Position numbers and translations under genes: made by a program. The notes under the pieces are model-generated. The model searched no databases. It was given only the letters and a program-made list of their open reading frames with translations, and was not told the origin of the DNA. From Aliihoeflea sp052435735 (GTDB lineage Bacteria; Pseudomonadota; Alphaproteobacteria; Rhizobiales; Rhizobiaceae), in the NCBI GenBank assembly GCA_052435735.1, contig JBQVNB010000010.1, positions 62,001 through 126,000 on the forward strand: a stretch of DNA of 64,000 nucleotides. The letters run 5' to 3'. This document shows positions 1 to 7,914 of the stretch, piece after piece. Each line of letters begins with the position of its first letter. The stretch's first letter is position 1.

Positions 1-138
1 GGTGACATAGGCAAGGATCACGAGCGTGATGGCCCAGCCGATGGCGCGACGGGCGGGCGAACCGAAGGCGCCGGGATGAGCCGCGCGGGCCTCGGCGACG
101 AGACGCGCGTCGAAGGCGGACAGCGTGTGCGCGCTCAT
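1..138 (-). CDS. phnE: Phosphonate ABC transporter permease, second PhnE-type subunit (N-terminal fragment)
   Basis: Only the first 46 codons are inside the window; the gene continues past the left edge. The start ATG at 138 overlaps the TGA of the preceding phnE by the ATGA pattern, which indicates translational coupling. The fragment has a short charged N-terminus followed by the start of a hydrophobic segment (IGWAITLVILAYVT), as expected for a membrane permease. Many rhizobial phn operons carry two adjacent phnE genes, and the position directly after phnC-phnE fits this. The identification rests mainly on context because no transport motif is in view. Confidence 0.75.
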   Translation of the reverse strand, partial: MSAHTLSAFDARLVAEARAAHPGAFGSPARRAIGWAITLVILAYVT

Positions 139-1028
139 GCGAGATTCTCCCTGCCGATGAAGTGTGTGCGAAGGCGTTCCGAGAAGAGATCGATCAGCGT
201 CACGGTCATCACGACGAGCAGCAGCACGGCGACGACCCGGTCGTCGGAATAAAGGCTGATGACGCGGTTGAGTTCGGAGCCAATGCCGCCGGCGCCGACG
301 AAGCCGACAATGGAGGAGGCGCGTACGTTGATCTCGAAGCGCAGCAATGCGTAGGAAATGAAATTCGGCAGAACTTGCGGCAGGACACCGTAGCGCATCT
401 CCTCGAACCAGTTGCCACCGACGCCGCGAATACCCTCGACGGGGCGCATCGAGGCGTTTTCGTTGACCTCGGAAAAGAGCTTGCCGAGCGCGCCTGCCGT
501 GTGGATCGCGATGGCGATGACACCGGCGAGCGGGCCGACGCCAACGGCGAAGACCAGGATCAGCGCGATCAGGATTTCGGGAATGCCGCGGCAGATTTCG
601 AGGAAGCGGCGGGCGACCCAGAAGACCGTGCGTGTCGGGGCGAGATTGCGGGCCGCGGGAAAGCTGAGGACCAGGGCCGCGGTCGCGCCGATGATCGTCG
701 CGGTCAGCGCCATGAGGATCGTCTCGCCGATCAGGCGGACGTAAAGCCAGAAATCCGAATACCAGTAGGTGATGGAGCCGGGCACTGCGCGCCCGTCGTC
801 GCCGCGCGGGAGGAAGAGCTTGTCGAGTTCGAGGTTCGGCATGATCGTGCCGAAATAGTCGAAGATGCGCGGCAGGCCCGAAGCGAGGCGTTCGGGGTAG
901 AAGCGCGAGATGTAGATGGAGGCTGCGAGCACGGCGAGGAAGCCGGCAATGAAGACGAGGTTCATCGTGCGGCGCTGGCGGATGAGGTCGGCGCGATGGC
1001 GCTCGAAGGTGACGACGGCGGAGGTCAT
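135..1028 (-). CDS. phnE: Phosphonate ABC transporter permease PhnE
   Basis: A 297-residue inner-membrane permease of the PhnCDE importer, which brings phosphonates (and often phosphite or phosphate esters) across the cytoplasmic membrane. It has an N-terminal membrane segment near residues 20-42, a cluster of hydrophobic segments from about residue 100, and the PhnE-like permease loop around GIRGVGGNWFEEMRYGVLPQ. Length matches the family (about 260-300). It lies downstream of phnC, separated by 198 bp that carry a large GC-rich palindrome, and its stop overlaps the start of the second permease. The start ATG is the first in the open frame. Confidence 0.93.
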   Translation of the reverse strand: MTSAVVTFERHRADLIRQRRTMNLVFIAGFLAVLAASIYISRFYPERLASGLPRIFDYFGTIMPNLELDKLFLPRGDDGRAVPGSITYWYSDFWLYVRLIGETILMALTATIIGATAALVLSFPAARNLAPTRTVFWVARRFLEICRGIPEILIALILVFAVGVGPLAGVIAIAIHTAGALGKLFSEVNENASMRPVEGIRGVGGNWFEEMRYGVLPQVLPNFISYALLRFEINVRASSIVGFVGAGGIGSELNRVISLYSDDRVVAVLLLVVMTVTLIDLFSERLRTHFIGRENLA

Positions 1029-1067
1029 TGGGTGGGCTCCGGACTGCGGAGGCGTTTACGCTTTGTC

Positions 1068-1186
1068 GCGCCCCCCTCTGGCCTGCCGGCCAACAACCCC
1101 GCAAGGGGGGAGTTTATTCTCGTCGTCGACACCGCAATATATCCCCCCACGCGGGGGTGATGCCCGGCAGGGCAGAGGGGGGCGCG
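1068..1186. repeat. GC-rich intergenic palindromic element between phnC and phnE
   Basis: The left arm (1068-1090, gcgccccc-ctctggcctgcc) and the right arm (1162-1186, gcagg-gcagaggggggcgc) are near-perfect reverse complements. Between them are two further G/C runs (aaggggggag and ccccccacgcgggggtg) that can also pair. This is typical of dispersed intergenic mosaic elements. From memory, very similar C-run/GCCTGCCGGC elements occur in many copies in Mesorhizobium and relatives. It sits inside the phn operon, so it may form a strong RNA structure between phnC and phnE. Boundaries are approximate. Confidence 0.7.
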
Positions 1187-1226
1187 TTGCACGATCTTTT
1201 CCGGAGCAGGCCAGATCATCATCGCC

Positions 1227-2081
1227 TCACCCCGCCATCGCGCGGGCATTTGTCTGCGATTTCTTCAAGTCCGCTTCGGACAACCTCGCCTTGGCCGGCT
1301 CGCCGCCGAGCGTGGTGGAGGTCATGCCTTCGTGGAAGGCTTCCTCGGCTTCGGCGCCGTAGATTTCGCGGGCCATGCGCTGGGTGAGCTGGCCGGGATT
1401 GCCGTCGAAGACGACCCTGCCTTCGGCCAGACCGATGATGCGGTCGCAGTAGTTGCGGGCCGTGTCGAGGGTGTGGAGGTTGCAGATGACGGTGATGCCA
1501 TCCTCGCGGTTGATGGTGCGCAGCGCGTCCATCACGACCTTGGCGTTGAGCGGGTCGAGCGAGGCGATCGGCTCGTCGGCCAGCACGATCTTCGGTTCCT
1601 GCACGAGCGCGCGGGCGATCGCCACGCGCTGCATCTGGCCGCCGGACAGCGTGTCGGCCTGCTGGAGCGCGGTATGCGCCATGCCGAGGCGGTCGAGCGC
1701 GCGGATGGCAAAGGCGCGCTCGGCGGCCGTGAAGTGCTGGAGGAGGCTCGCCACGAGGCCATGGTGATAGAGACGCCCCGTCAGGACGTTGGTGATGACG
1801 TCGAGGCGGCCGACGAGGTTGAACTGCTGGAACACCATGGCGCAGGTCGCGCGCCATTGGAGAAGTTCGCGGCCCTTCAGCGCCGTGATCTCGCGGCCGT
1901 CAAACTCGATCCGGCCCTCGCTCGGCTCGGCGAGGCGGTTGACCATGCGCAGGAGCGTCGACTTGCCGGCGCCCGAGCGGCCGATGATACCGACCATTTG
2001 CCCGTCGGGAATGGCGAGCGAGATGCCGTCGACCGCCTTGCGATCCTTGAAGGCTTTGGTGAGGCTGTCGATCTTCAGCAT
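1227..2081 (-). CDS. phnC: Phosphonate ABC transporter ATP-binding protein PhnC
   Basis: A 284-residue ATPase of the PhnCDE phosphonate importer, acting on the cytoplasmic side of the membrane. All ABC motifs are present: Walker A GRSGAGKST near residue 35, Q-loop, signature LSGGQMQRVAIARAL, and Walker B KIVLADEPIASLD. The C-terminal 30 residues extend past the core ATPase fold. It follows phnD by 84 bp in the same direction and should be co-transcribed with it. The intergenic palindrome after it may change the relative expression of the permeases. Confidence 0.95.
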   Translation of the reverse strand: MLKIDSLTKAFKDRKAVDGISLAIPDGQMVGIIGRSGAGKSTLLRMVNRLAEPSEGRIEFDGREITALKGRELLQWRATCAMVFQQFNLVGRLDVITNVLTGRLYHHGLVASLLQHFTAAERAFAIRALDRLGMAHTALQQADTLSGGQMQRVAIARALVQEPKIVLADEPIASLDPLNAKVVMDALRTINREDGITVICNLHTLDTARNYCDRIIGLAEGRVVFDGNPGQLTQRMAREIYGAEAEEAFHEGMTSTTLGGEPAKARLSEADLKKSQTNARAMAG

Positions 2082-2165
2082 GGGTTGCTCCGGTCGGCGC
2101 GCGTTCGTTTCAAGCGAAAGAGGCCCGCACCTTGTGATGCGGACCTTTTGCGATCCTCGGGAGGA

Positions 2166-3095
2166 TTAGCGGGAGCCTTCGAGCTCGCGCTGGCGCATGG
2201 CGACGACGCCTTCGAAGAAGGAATGGTCGACGCGCTTGAAGCCCTGGCCTTCGCCCTGGGAAACGTTGACGTAGCACTCGTAGTCGGTCTCGTGCAGCGT
2301 CTCCATCCAGTCGATGGCGATCTGCTTCGGCTCGTTGGCCAGCGATTTGCGCACGACCCACGGGCCGTTCGGGATGAGGTTCGATTTCCAGATGATCTTG
2401 AGGTCCGCCATGTCGAGGAGGTCCTTGTCGACCATGGAGCGCAGCGCGCCGCGCGAGAAGCCGTCGGCTTCCTCGCCGACACCCGACGTCCAGGTGACGC
2501 CGGCGTCGTACTGGCCGTTGAGGACGGCGACGACCGCCTGCTCGTGGCCGCCGCCGAAGCCGGTCGAGGAGAAGTAGCTGTCGATGTCGATCTCGGCGGC
2601 TTCCATCTCGGCCTTCGGCACGAGGTAGCCCGAAGTCGAGTTGGGGTCGGCGAAGGCGAGGGAACGGCCTTCCATCTGCTCGATGTTCTCGATGCCGGAA
2701 TCCGACTTCGTGTACATCATGGCGTAGTAGCCATCCGAGCCGTCGTTCTCGAGCGCGACGAAGACCGGCTCGACGGCTTCGGGGTCCTGCAGGTAGATGC
2801 CGGCATAGCCCGACGCGCCGAGCGAGGCGGCGTCGAGCTGGCCCGAGACGAGGCCCTGCATGACGCCGGCATAGTCGGAAGCGGGGTAGAGTTCGACCGG
2901 CACGCCGAGCTTTTCGCCGAGCTGCTCGACCATGCACTCGTTCTTGCGCAGGCGGTCGGCTTCGTTCTCGCCGCCGAGGAGGCCGATGCGGAAGGCCGGC
3001 AGGTCGGATTTCCAGTCCTGAGCGAGAGCGGGGGTCGACAGGGCGGCAACGGCGATCGCCGCAGCGCAGGTGGTACGGGTCAAAAGAGCGAACAT
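2166..3095 (-). CDS. phnD: Phosphonate-binding periplasmic protein PhnD
   Basis: A 309-residue solute-binding protein that captures phosphonate in the periplasm for PhnCE. It has a clear signal peptide (hydrophobic stretch to about residue 25, cleavage after ALA-Q). The mature part has the PhnD-type pattern, with IGLLGGENEADRLR near the N-terminus and SDSGIENIEQMEGRSLAF in the middle. A GGAG ribosome site lies 8 nt before the ATG. The 146-bp gap to phnL contains a Pho-box-like repeat, so phnDCEE may have its own phosphate-controlled promoter in addition to read-through from phnG-L. Confidence 0.95.
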   Translation of the reverse strand: MFALLTRTTCAAAIAVAALSTPALAQDWKSDLPAFRIGLLGGENEADRLRKNECMVEQLGEKLGVPVELYPASDYAGVMQGLVSGQLDAASLGASGYAGIYLQDPEAVEPVFVALENDGSDGYYAMMYTKSDSGIENIEQMEGRSLAFADPNSTSGYLVPKAEMEAAEIDIDSYFSSTGFGGGHEQAVVAVLNGQYDAGVTWTSGVGEEADGFSRGALRSMVDKDLLDMADLKIIWKSNLIPNGPWVVRKSLANEPKQIAIDWMETLHETDYECYVNVSQGEGQGFKRVDHSFFEGVVAMRQRELEGSR

Positions 3096-3207
3096 GCCAA
3101 AGCTCCAGGCTTGAGGTTCGAAGTGAATTCTGGACCGCGCGGACGGGACGTCACGATCGGTCGAGGGGAGCTTTAGGCAGGCAAAGCAACAGCGCGATTA
3201 CGCTTTT

Positions 3208-3225
3208 CTGACGGTTCGATGACGT
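3208..3225 (-). promoter_or_regulatory. Candidate Pho box upstream of phnD
   Basis: On the minus strand the site reads ACGTCATCGAACCGTCAG: two GTCA units spaced 11 bp apart, as in the PhoB consensus CTGTCATnnnnCTGTCAY. It lies about 113-130 bp before the phnD start in the phnL-phnD gap. The half-sites are less complete than at the phnG promoter, so this is a weaker call. It fits phosphate-starvation control of the importer genes. Confidence 0.45.
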
Positions 3226-3241
3226 TGCACAGGTGCGGTCG

Positions 3242-3943
3242 CTAGGCGACCTGCCGTGGCGCGAATGCCGTCACGTCGATCAGCCGGTCGGCGACGGCGT
3301 CGCGCACGTCCGTATCGTGGAAGATGCCGAGCATCGCGACGCCCTGCCGCTTCTTCTGCGCGATCATGTCGATGACCACGGCACGGTTGGCGGCGTCGAG
3401 AGAGGCGGTCGGCTCGTCGAGGAGGAGCACCGGATGGTCGGTGATGAAGCCGCGCGCGATGTTGACGCGCTGCTGCTCGCCACCGGAAAAGGTCGCCGGC
3501 GGCAGGTGCCAGAGGCGCTCGGGCAAGTTGAGCCGGGCGAGGAGCGCGGCAGCCCTGTCGCGCGCTTCGTCGTTCGGCGTGCCGCGTGCGGTCAGCGGCT
3601 CGGCGACGACGTCGAGCGCCGCGACGCGCGGCACGACCCGCAGGAACTGGCTGACATAGCCGAGCGTGTCGCGCCGGACGGCGAGAATTTCGCGCGGGCT
3701 CGCACCGGCGAGGTCGACCGTGGCGCCCTGATGGGCGATGCGGATGGAGCCGGCGTCGATGGCGTAGTTGCCGTAGAGCATTTTCAGGATCGAGCTCTTG
3801 CCGACGCCCGAGGGCCCGGCGAGGACTGCACATTCGCCGGCCGCGAGGGTGAAGGAGACGTTCTCGACAACGGGCAGGCAGATGCCGCCGCGCAGGTGCA
3901 TGGTGAAGGATTTGGCGAGGTTGGCGACGGCGAGGGGGATCAT
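3242..3943 (-). CDS. phnL: C-P lyase complex ABC-type subunit PhnL
   Basis: A 233-residue ABC-family ATPase of the carbon-phosphorus lyase machinery, not a transporter subunit. In the E. coli system PhnL acts with PhnG-H-I in forming the ribose-1-phosphonate triphosphate intermediate. Walker A (GPSGVGKSS), the signature FSGGEQQRVNIARG and Walker B (VLLLDEPTASLD) are present. The start at 3943 is preferred: AGGAGG sits 9 nt upstream and the length matches the family (about 226-235). An in-frame ATG at 4009, overlapping the phnK stop as TGATG, would add 22 unusual residues and is the alternative. Confidence 0.93.
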   Translation of the reverse strand: MIPLAVANLAKSFTMHLRGGICLPVVENVSFTLAAGECAVLAGPSGVGKSSILKMLYGNYAIDAGSIRIAHQGATVDLAGASPREILAVRRDTLGYVSQFLRVVPRVAALDVVAEPLTARGTPNDEARDRAAALLARLNLPERLWHLPPATFSGGEQQRVNIARGFITDHPVLLLDEPTASLDAANRAVVIDMIAQKKRQGVAMLGIFHDTDVRDAVADRLIDVTAFAPRQVA

Positions 3944-3952
3944 TTTCTGAGT

Positions 3953-3958
3953 CCTCCT
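3953..3958 (-). promoter_or_regulatory. Strong Shine-Dalgarno deciding the phnL start
   Basis: The minus strand reads AGGAGG nine bases before the ATG at 3943. It lies inside the longer reading frame that would begin at 4009, and it supports the internal start giving a family-sized PhnL. Confidence 0.7.
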
Positions 3959-4008
3959 ATCCGAGGGGCGCGCGACGGGTCGCTGCCGTTCGAGATCGAT
4001 ATTCATCA

Positions 4009-4782
4009 TCACACCTGCAAAATCGAGGAGACGAGGAGCTGCGTGTAGGGCGCGCGGGGGTCGTCGAGGACGCGGTCGGTGAGGCCATGTTCGATGACGC
4101 GGCCGTCCTTCATCACCATCATGCGGTGCGACAGGAGGCGCGCGACGGCGAGGTCGTGGGTGACGACGATGGCGGCAAGCCCCATGTCCGAAACGAGGCC
4201 GCGCAACAGATCGAGGAGGCGCGCCTGGACCGAGACGTCGAGGCCGCCGGTCGGCTCGTCCATGAAGATCAGCCGCGGGCGCGTGACGAGGTTGCGCGCG
4301 ATCTGGAGGCGCTGGCGCATGCCGCCGGAAAACGCGCGGGGCTGGTCGTCGATGCGGTCCTCGGCGATCTCGACGCGGCCGAGCCAGTCGATGGCGGAGG
4401 CGCGGATGTTGCCGTAGTGGCGGTCGCCGACGGCCATCAGGCGCTCGCCCACATTGGCGCCGGCGGAGACCGACATGCGCAGCCCGTTGGCCGGGTTCTG
4501 GTGGACGAAGCCCCAGTCGGTACGCATCAGGAAGCGCCGTTCGGCCTCGCTCATGGCGAACACGTCGCGCCACGCGCCGTCGCGCATGCGGTAGGAGACG
4601 GTGCCGGCGGTCGGCTCGAGCCGGGTCGAGACGGTGTTGAGCATCGTCGTCTTGCCGGAGCCGGACTCGCCGACGACCGCGAGAACCTCGCCGGGCCACA
4701 GGTCGAAGGAAACGTCTGCGCAGCCGATGCGGGGGCCGTAGGATTTGGAGAGATGGGTGACGCGGAGGAGAGGTTCATCCAT
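4009..4782 (-). CDS. phnK: C-P lyase complex ABC-type subunit PhnK
   Basis: A 257-residue ABC ATPase that binds the PhnGHIJ core complex during phosphonate C-P bond cleavage. It carries Walker A GESGSGKTT (about residue 38), the signature FSGGMRQRLQIARNL and Walker B RLIFMDEPTGGLD, and resembles dipeptide-transporter ATPases as PhnK proteins do. Its first codons overlap the end of phnJ by 8 bp, so the genes are translationally linked. No membrane partner lies next to it, consistent with a role in the lyase complex rather than in import. Confidence 0.95.
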   Translation of the reverse strand: MDEPLLRVTHLSKSYGPRIGCADVSFDLWPGEVLAVVGESGSGKTTMLNTVSTRLEPTAGTVSYRMRDGAWRDVFAMSEAERRFLMRTDWGFVHQNPANGLRMSVSAGANVGERLMAVGDRHYGNIRASAIDWLGRVEIAEDRIDDQPRAFSGGMRQRLQIARNLVTRPRLIFMDEPTGGLDVSVQARLLDLLRGLVSDMGLAAIVVTHDLAVARLLSHRMMVMKDGRVIEHGLTDRVLDDPRAPYTQLLVSSILQV

Positions 4783-5662
4783 GGGTCGGGTCTCCCGCGA
4801 GTTCGCCGCGATGGCCTTCGCCCTGCCGGCTCTCGCAATGATCGGTATCCGAGCAGACGAACATGTGCCCGCCGCGGTCGTCGAGGATGACCTCGTCGAG
4901 ATAGGCGCCTTCCGCTCCGCAAAGCGCGCAGGGCTTGTCGAAGGTTTGGACCGCGAAGGGGTGGTCGTCGAAGTCGAGGCTTGCGACCCGCGTGAATGGC
5001 GGCAGGGCGTAGATGCGCTTTTCGCGGCCGGCGCCGAAGAGCTGAAGCGCGGGCGACATGTGCATCTTGGGATTGTCGAATTTCGGCGTCGGCGAAGGGT
5101 CCATCACGTAGCGGCCCTCGACCTTGACGGGATAGGCGTAGGTCGTGGCGATGCGGCCGTGGGTGGCGATGTCCTCGTAGAGCTTGACGTGCATCAAGCC
5201 GTACTCCTCCAGCGCGTGCATCAGCCTCGTCTCGGTCTCGCGCGGTTCGAGAAAGCGCAGGGGCTCGGGGATCGGCACCTGGTAGACGAGGGTCTGGCCG
5301 GCCTTGAGCGGCTGTTCAGGGATGCGGTGGCGGGTCTGGATGATCGTCGCCTCGTCCGTGCGCGTCGTCACCGCCACATTGGCGACCTTCCGGAAAAAGG
5401 CGCGGATGGAGACGGCGTTGGTGGTGTCGTCGGCGCCCTGGTCGATGACCTTGAGCACGTCGTGCGGCCCGATGATCGCCGCCGTCAACTGCACGCCGCC
5501 GGTGCCCCAGCCATACGGCATCGGCATCTCGCGGCTGGCGAACGGCACCTGATAGCCGGGGATGGCGATCGCCTTCAGGATCGCGCGGCGGATCATGCGC
5601 TTGGTCTGCTCGTCCAGATAGGCGAAGTTGTAGCTCGGAAAAGAGCCCGTCGGCGCGTTCAT
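4775..5662 (-). CDS. phnJ: Alpha-D-ribose 1-methylphosphonate 5-phosphate C-P lyase PhnJ
   Basis: The catalytic radical-SAM subunit that breaks the carbon-phosphorus bond, releasing alkane and ribose cyclic phosphate. The non-canonical iron-sulfur cluster cysteines are intact as C245-x2-C248-x21-C270-x5-C276, the spacing of E. coli PhnJ. The conserved glycine loop IPGYQVPF lies near residue 36. At 295 residues it is slightly longer than E. coli PhnJ (281). The start overlaps the phnI stop (ATGA at 5659-5662). Identification is firm. Confidence 0.97.
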   Translation of the reverse strand: MNAPTGSFPSYNFAYLDEQTKRMIRRAILKAIAIPGYQVPFASREMPMPYGWGTGGVQLTAAIIGPHDVLKVIDQGADDTTNAVSIRAFFRKVANVAVTTRTDEATIIQTRHRIPEQPLKAGQTLVYQVPIPEPLRFLEPRETETRLMHALEEYGLMHVKLYEDIATHGRIATTYAYPVKVEGRYVMDPSPTPKFDNPKMHMSPALQLFGAGREKRIYALPPFTRVASLDFDDHPFAVQTFDKPCALCGAEGAYLDEVILDDRGGHMFVCSDTDHCESRQGEGHRGELAGDPTHG

Positions 5663-6747
5663 TCGGCCGCCTCCTTGATGTCGGTCGCGTCCTTTTGTTC
5701 CGCGCGCATGCGGCGCACGAGGTCGAGTTCGGCCTGGAAGTCGACATAATGCGGCAGCTTCAGATGCTCGACGAAGCCGGTCGCCTGCACGTTGTCGGAA
5801 TGTGAGATGACGAACTCCTCGTCTTGCGCAGGGGCGACGACGTCTTCGCCGAATTCAGCCGCGCGCAAGGCGCGGTCGCACAGCGCCATTGCCATGGCCT
5901 TGCGCTCCGACTGGCCGAAGACGAGGCCGTAGCCGCGGGTGAACTGGGGCGGCGCCTTGGCAGAGCCCTTGAACTGGTTGACCATCTGGCACTCGGTCAG
6001 CCGGACCCGGCCGAGCGGGGCGGGGAAGGGGAGTTCGGGCACGTCGAGTTCGATCTCCACCTCGCCGATGCGGATCTCGCCGACGAAGGGGTGGGAGCGC
6101 GCGTAGCCGCGCTGGGTCGAATAGGCGAGGGCGAGGAGGAAGCCTTCGTCGCCGCGCGAGAGCGCCTGAAGCCGGCCGTCGCGCGGCAGCGGAAACTCCA
6201 TCGGCGTGCGGGTGATGTCGGTGACCTCGCCGTCGGCGGTTCCGTCCGGCTCGATCAGGCCGCCATGGCCGAGGAGATCGGTGACGCGCGGCGAAGCTTC
6301 GGGCACGGATTCGCGCCGCTCGGGCTCCGGCGGCTGGATGCCGTCGGCGAGCTCGGGTTCGAGCAGGCGGTGTGTGTAGTCGAAGGTCGGGCCCAGCACC
6401 TGCCCGCCGGGAAGGTCCTTGAAGGTGGCCGAGACGCGGCGCTCGATCTGCATGGCCCCGGTGTCGACGGGACGCGAATAGCCGAAGCGCGGCAGGGTCG
6501 TGCGGTAGGCGCGCACGAGGAAGATTGCCTCGATCATGTCGCCGCGCGCCTGCATCAACGCAAGGCCGGCAAGGTCGCGGTCGTAGAGCGCGCCCTCGGC
6601 CATGACGCGGTCGACGCCGAGCGCAAGTTGCTCGACGATCTGCGACACATGCAGCGCGGGTACGGCAGGATCGCCGCGGCGCCGGTCGGCGAGCAGGCGA
6701 TGGGCGTTGCGGATGGCGGCCTCACCGCCCTTGACGGCAACATACAT
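5659..6747 (-). CDS. phnI: C-P lyase core complex subunit PhnI
   Basis: A 362-residue subunit of the PhnGHIJ core. In E. coli PhnI, assisted by G, H and L, exchanges the adenine of ATP for phosphonate to give the ribose 1-phosphonate triphosphate. The N-terminus MYVAVKGGEAAIRNAH and the block RGYGLVFGQSERKAMAMALCDRAL near residue 280 are characteristic of PhnI. Length matches the family (about 354-370). It begins 3 bp after the phnH stop and overlaps phnJ by 4 bp. Confidence 0.96.
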   Translation of the reverse strand: MYVAVKGGEAAIRNAHRLLADRRRGDPAVPALHVSQIVEQLALGVDRVMAEGALYDRDLAGLALMQARGDMIEAIFLVRAYRTTLPRFGYSRPVDTGAMQIERRVSATFKDLPGGQVLGPTFDYTHRLLEPELADGIQPPEPERRESVPEASPRVTDLLGHGGLIEPDGTADGEVTDITRTPMEFPLPRDGRLQALSRGDEGFLLALAYSTQRGYARSHPFVGEIRIGEVEIELDVPELPFPAPLGRVRLTECQMVNQFKGSAKAPPQFTRGYGLVFGQSERKAMAMALCDRALRAAEFGEDVVAPAQDEEFVISHSDNVQATGFVEHLKLPHYVDFQAELDLVRRMRAEQKDATDIKEAAE

Positions 6748-6750
6748 GGC

Positions 6751-7362
6751 TCACGCCTCCGCGGGTTCGAGGATGCGCGTCGTGCGCGGCAGGCAGGCAA
6801 GTTCGTGGCGTGCGGCGAAGACGAGGTCGACGCCGCGCGGGAAACGGGCACCGTTGTCGCGCCACTGCGACCGGAAGTCGGCGGGCAAGGCGGTCGGCGC
6901 GAGGCTCGAACGCCGTTCGATACCGGGGCCTTCGAGGGCGAGCGGTTCGCCGCCGTCCAGCGCGTCGACGATCAGGATCAGGGTGGTCGAACGGTCCGGA
7001 TAGTCCTGGCTGCCCTGTGCGAAGGCATCGAGGTTCGGCACGGACAATGTGTCGGCGACGAATGCGAACTGGGCCTGCGCAGGGTCGTCGACGATGGTCG
7101 CGCCGGTCTGGTAGCGCAGCCAGGCGATGACGGCTTCGGTGGCGAGCGACGCGTCGAGCCAGATGGACGTGTCCTGGTCGCACAGTGTCAGCGCGAGCGC
7201 GCCGGCGGTCGGGGAGAGGGGCGCGGGCGGTGTCGCCGTTGCGTGGACGGGCTGGCGGGTTCCGGGCTCGGCCATCGCGTTCATCACGGCTCGGAACGTC
7301 GCCTGTGCGTCGAAGACCGGATCGGGAAAGCCGCCTTCGAGGGCGGCCATCTGAATATTCAT
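6751..7362 (-). CDS. phnH: C-P lyase core complex subunit PhnH
   Basis: A 203-residue PLP-transferase-like fold protein that is a structural part of the PhnGHIJ complex. The N-terminal pattern GGFPDPVFDAQATFRAVMNA and the C-terminal PRGVDLVFAARHELACLPRT are typical of PhnH. The start at 7362 overlaps the phnG stop as TGATG. A longer open frame upstream is only the antisense/alternate-frame extension of phnG. Length agrees with E. coli PhnH (194). Confidence 0.95.
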   Translation of the reverse strand: MNIQMAALEGGFPDPVFDAQATFRAVMNAMAEPGTRQPVHATATPPAPLSPTAGALALTLCDQDTSIWLDASLATEAVIAWLRYQTGATIVDDPAQAQFAFVADTLSVPNLDAFAQGSQDYPDRSTTLILIVDALDGGEPLALEGPGIERRSSLAPTALPADFRSQWRDNGARFPRGVDLVFAARHELACLPRTTRILEPAEA

Positions 7363-7820
7363 CAGTCTTCCCCCCGGACCATGGTGAAAAAGTCGACCTT
7401 GGTGGCAGCGGTCTCTTCTGTCTTGCGCCGTTCGCCATCCGCCTCGGCGCGCGCGAGCGGTTCGAAGATTTTGGCGATGACGCAGTCGTGGAGCGACGGG
7501 TTCTGGAAGGCCGCGTCGATCAAGGCGGAGAGCCTTGCCTTGGAGGCGTCGCGGCCGAGCGCATAGGCGTGACCGACTTCGCCTGTCTCGAGCCGGATCG
7601 ATGCGCGGGTGACCGTCGCCTCGCCCATGTTGAAGGCGTCGCCGCCACCGCCGATCCTGCCGCGCAGGGTGACGAGGCCGGTTTCGGGCTTGCGCATCTC
7701 CCGGTGTGGGGGGAGCGGACCGAATGCCGTGAGCGCATGTTCGATCTGCGCGCGGGGTGTGCGGGCCAGAACGCCCATCAGGCGCTGCCGTTCGCTCTGG
7801 TCGGGGGCGGTGGGTGGCAA
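7362..7820 (-). CDS. phnG: C-P lyase core complex subunit PhnG
   Basis: The first gene of the C-P lyase operon; its product is a small core subunit needed for the first phosphonate activation step. With a TTG start at 7820, preceded by GTGGAG 8 nt upstream, the protein is 152 residues, close to E. coli PhnG (150). Extending to an upstream TTG at 7871 would add 17 residues that overlap the likely promoter and operator. The block RQRLMGVLARTPRAQIEHAL near the N-terminus and the tail TKVDFFTMVRGED are PhnG-like. Transcription should start in the phnG-phnF gap under a Pho box. Confidence 0.92.
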   Translation of the reverse strand: MPPTAPDQSERQRLMGVLARTPRAQIEHALTAFGPLPPHREMRKPETGLVTLRGRIGGGGDAFNMGEATVTRASIRLETGEVGHAYALGRDASKARLSALIDAAFQNPSLHDCVIAKIFEPLARAEADGERRKTEETAATKVDFFTMVRGED

Positions 7821-7834
7821 GACGATATCTCCAC

Positions 7835-7854
7835 TTGTCCGGTTTTCTATACAA
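7835..7854. promoter_or_regulatory. Possible PhnF (GntR/HutC) operator at the phnG promoter
   Basis: The minus strand reads TTGTATAGAAAACCGGACAA, with TTGT/ACAA ends and a TTGTATAGA core resembling HutC-subfamily operators (family pattern GT-x-TA-x-AC). It lies between the Pho box and the phnG start, where a repressor would block transcription. The dyad is imperfect, so this is a suggestion only. Confidence 0.35.
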
Positions 7855-7884
7855 CCGTATGATGAGGTCAATTACGGGCGTTTC

Positions 7885-7902
7885 GTGACGGCCCGATGAC
7901 AG
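7885..7902 (-). promoter_or_regulatory. Pho box driving phnG-L
   Basis: The minus strand reads CTGTCATCGGGCCGTCAC. It matches the PhoB consensus in both half-sites (CTGTCAT and CGTCAC) with 11-bp spacing. A TAATTG suitable as a -10 element follows about 10 bp downstream, at about 7869-7874. The site is 65-82 bp before the phnG start. It also touches the AGGAGG ribosome site of the divergent phnF, so PhoB binding here could affect both directions. Confidence 0.7.
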
Positions 7903-7914
7903 GAGGCGCATTCG

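Noticed and set aside
3944..4009. PhnL start at ATG 4009, overlapping the phnK stop as TGATG
   Set aside because: The coupling is attractive, but an AGGAGG sits just before the ATG at 3943 and the shorter product matches family length; it was kept only as an alternative.
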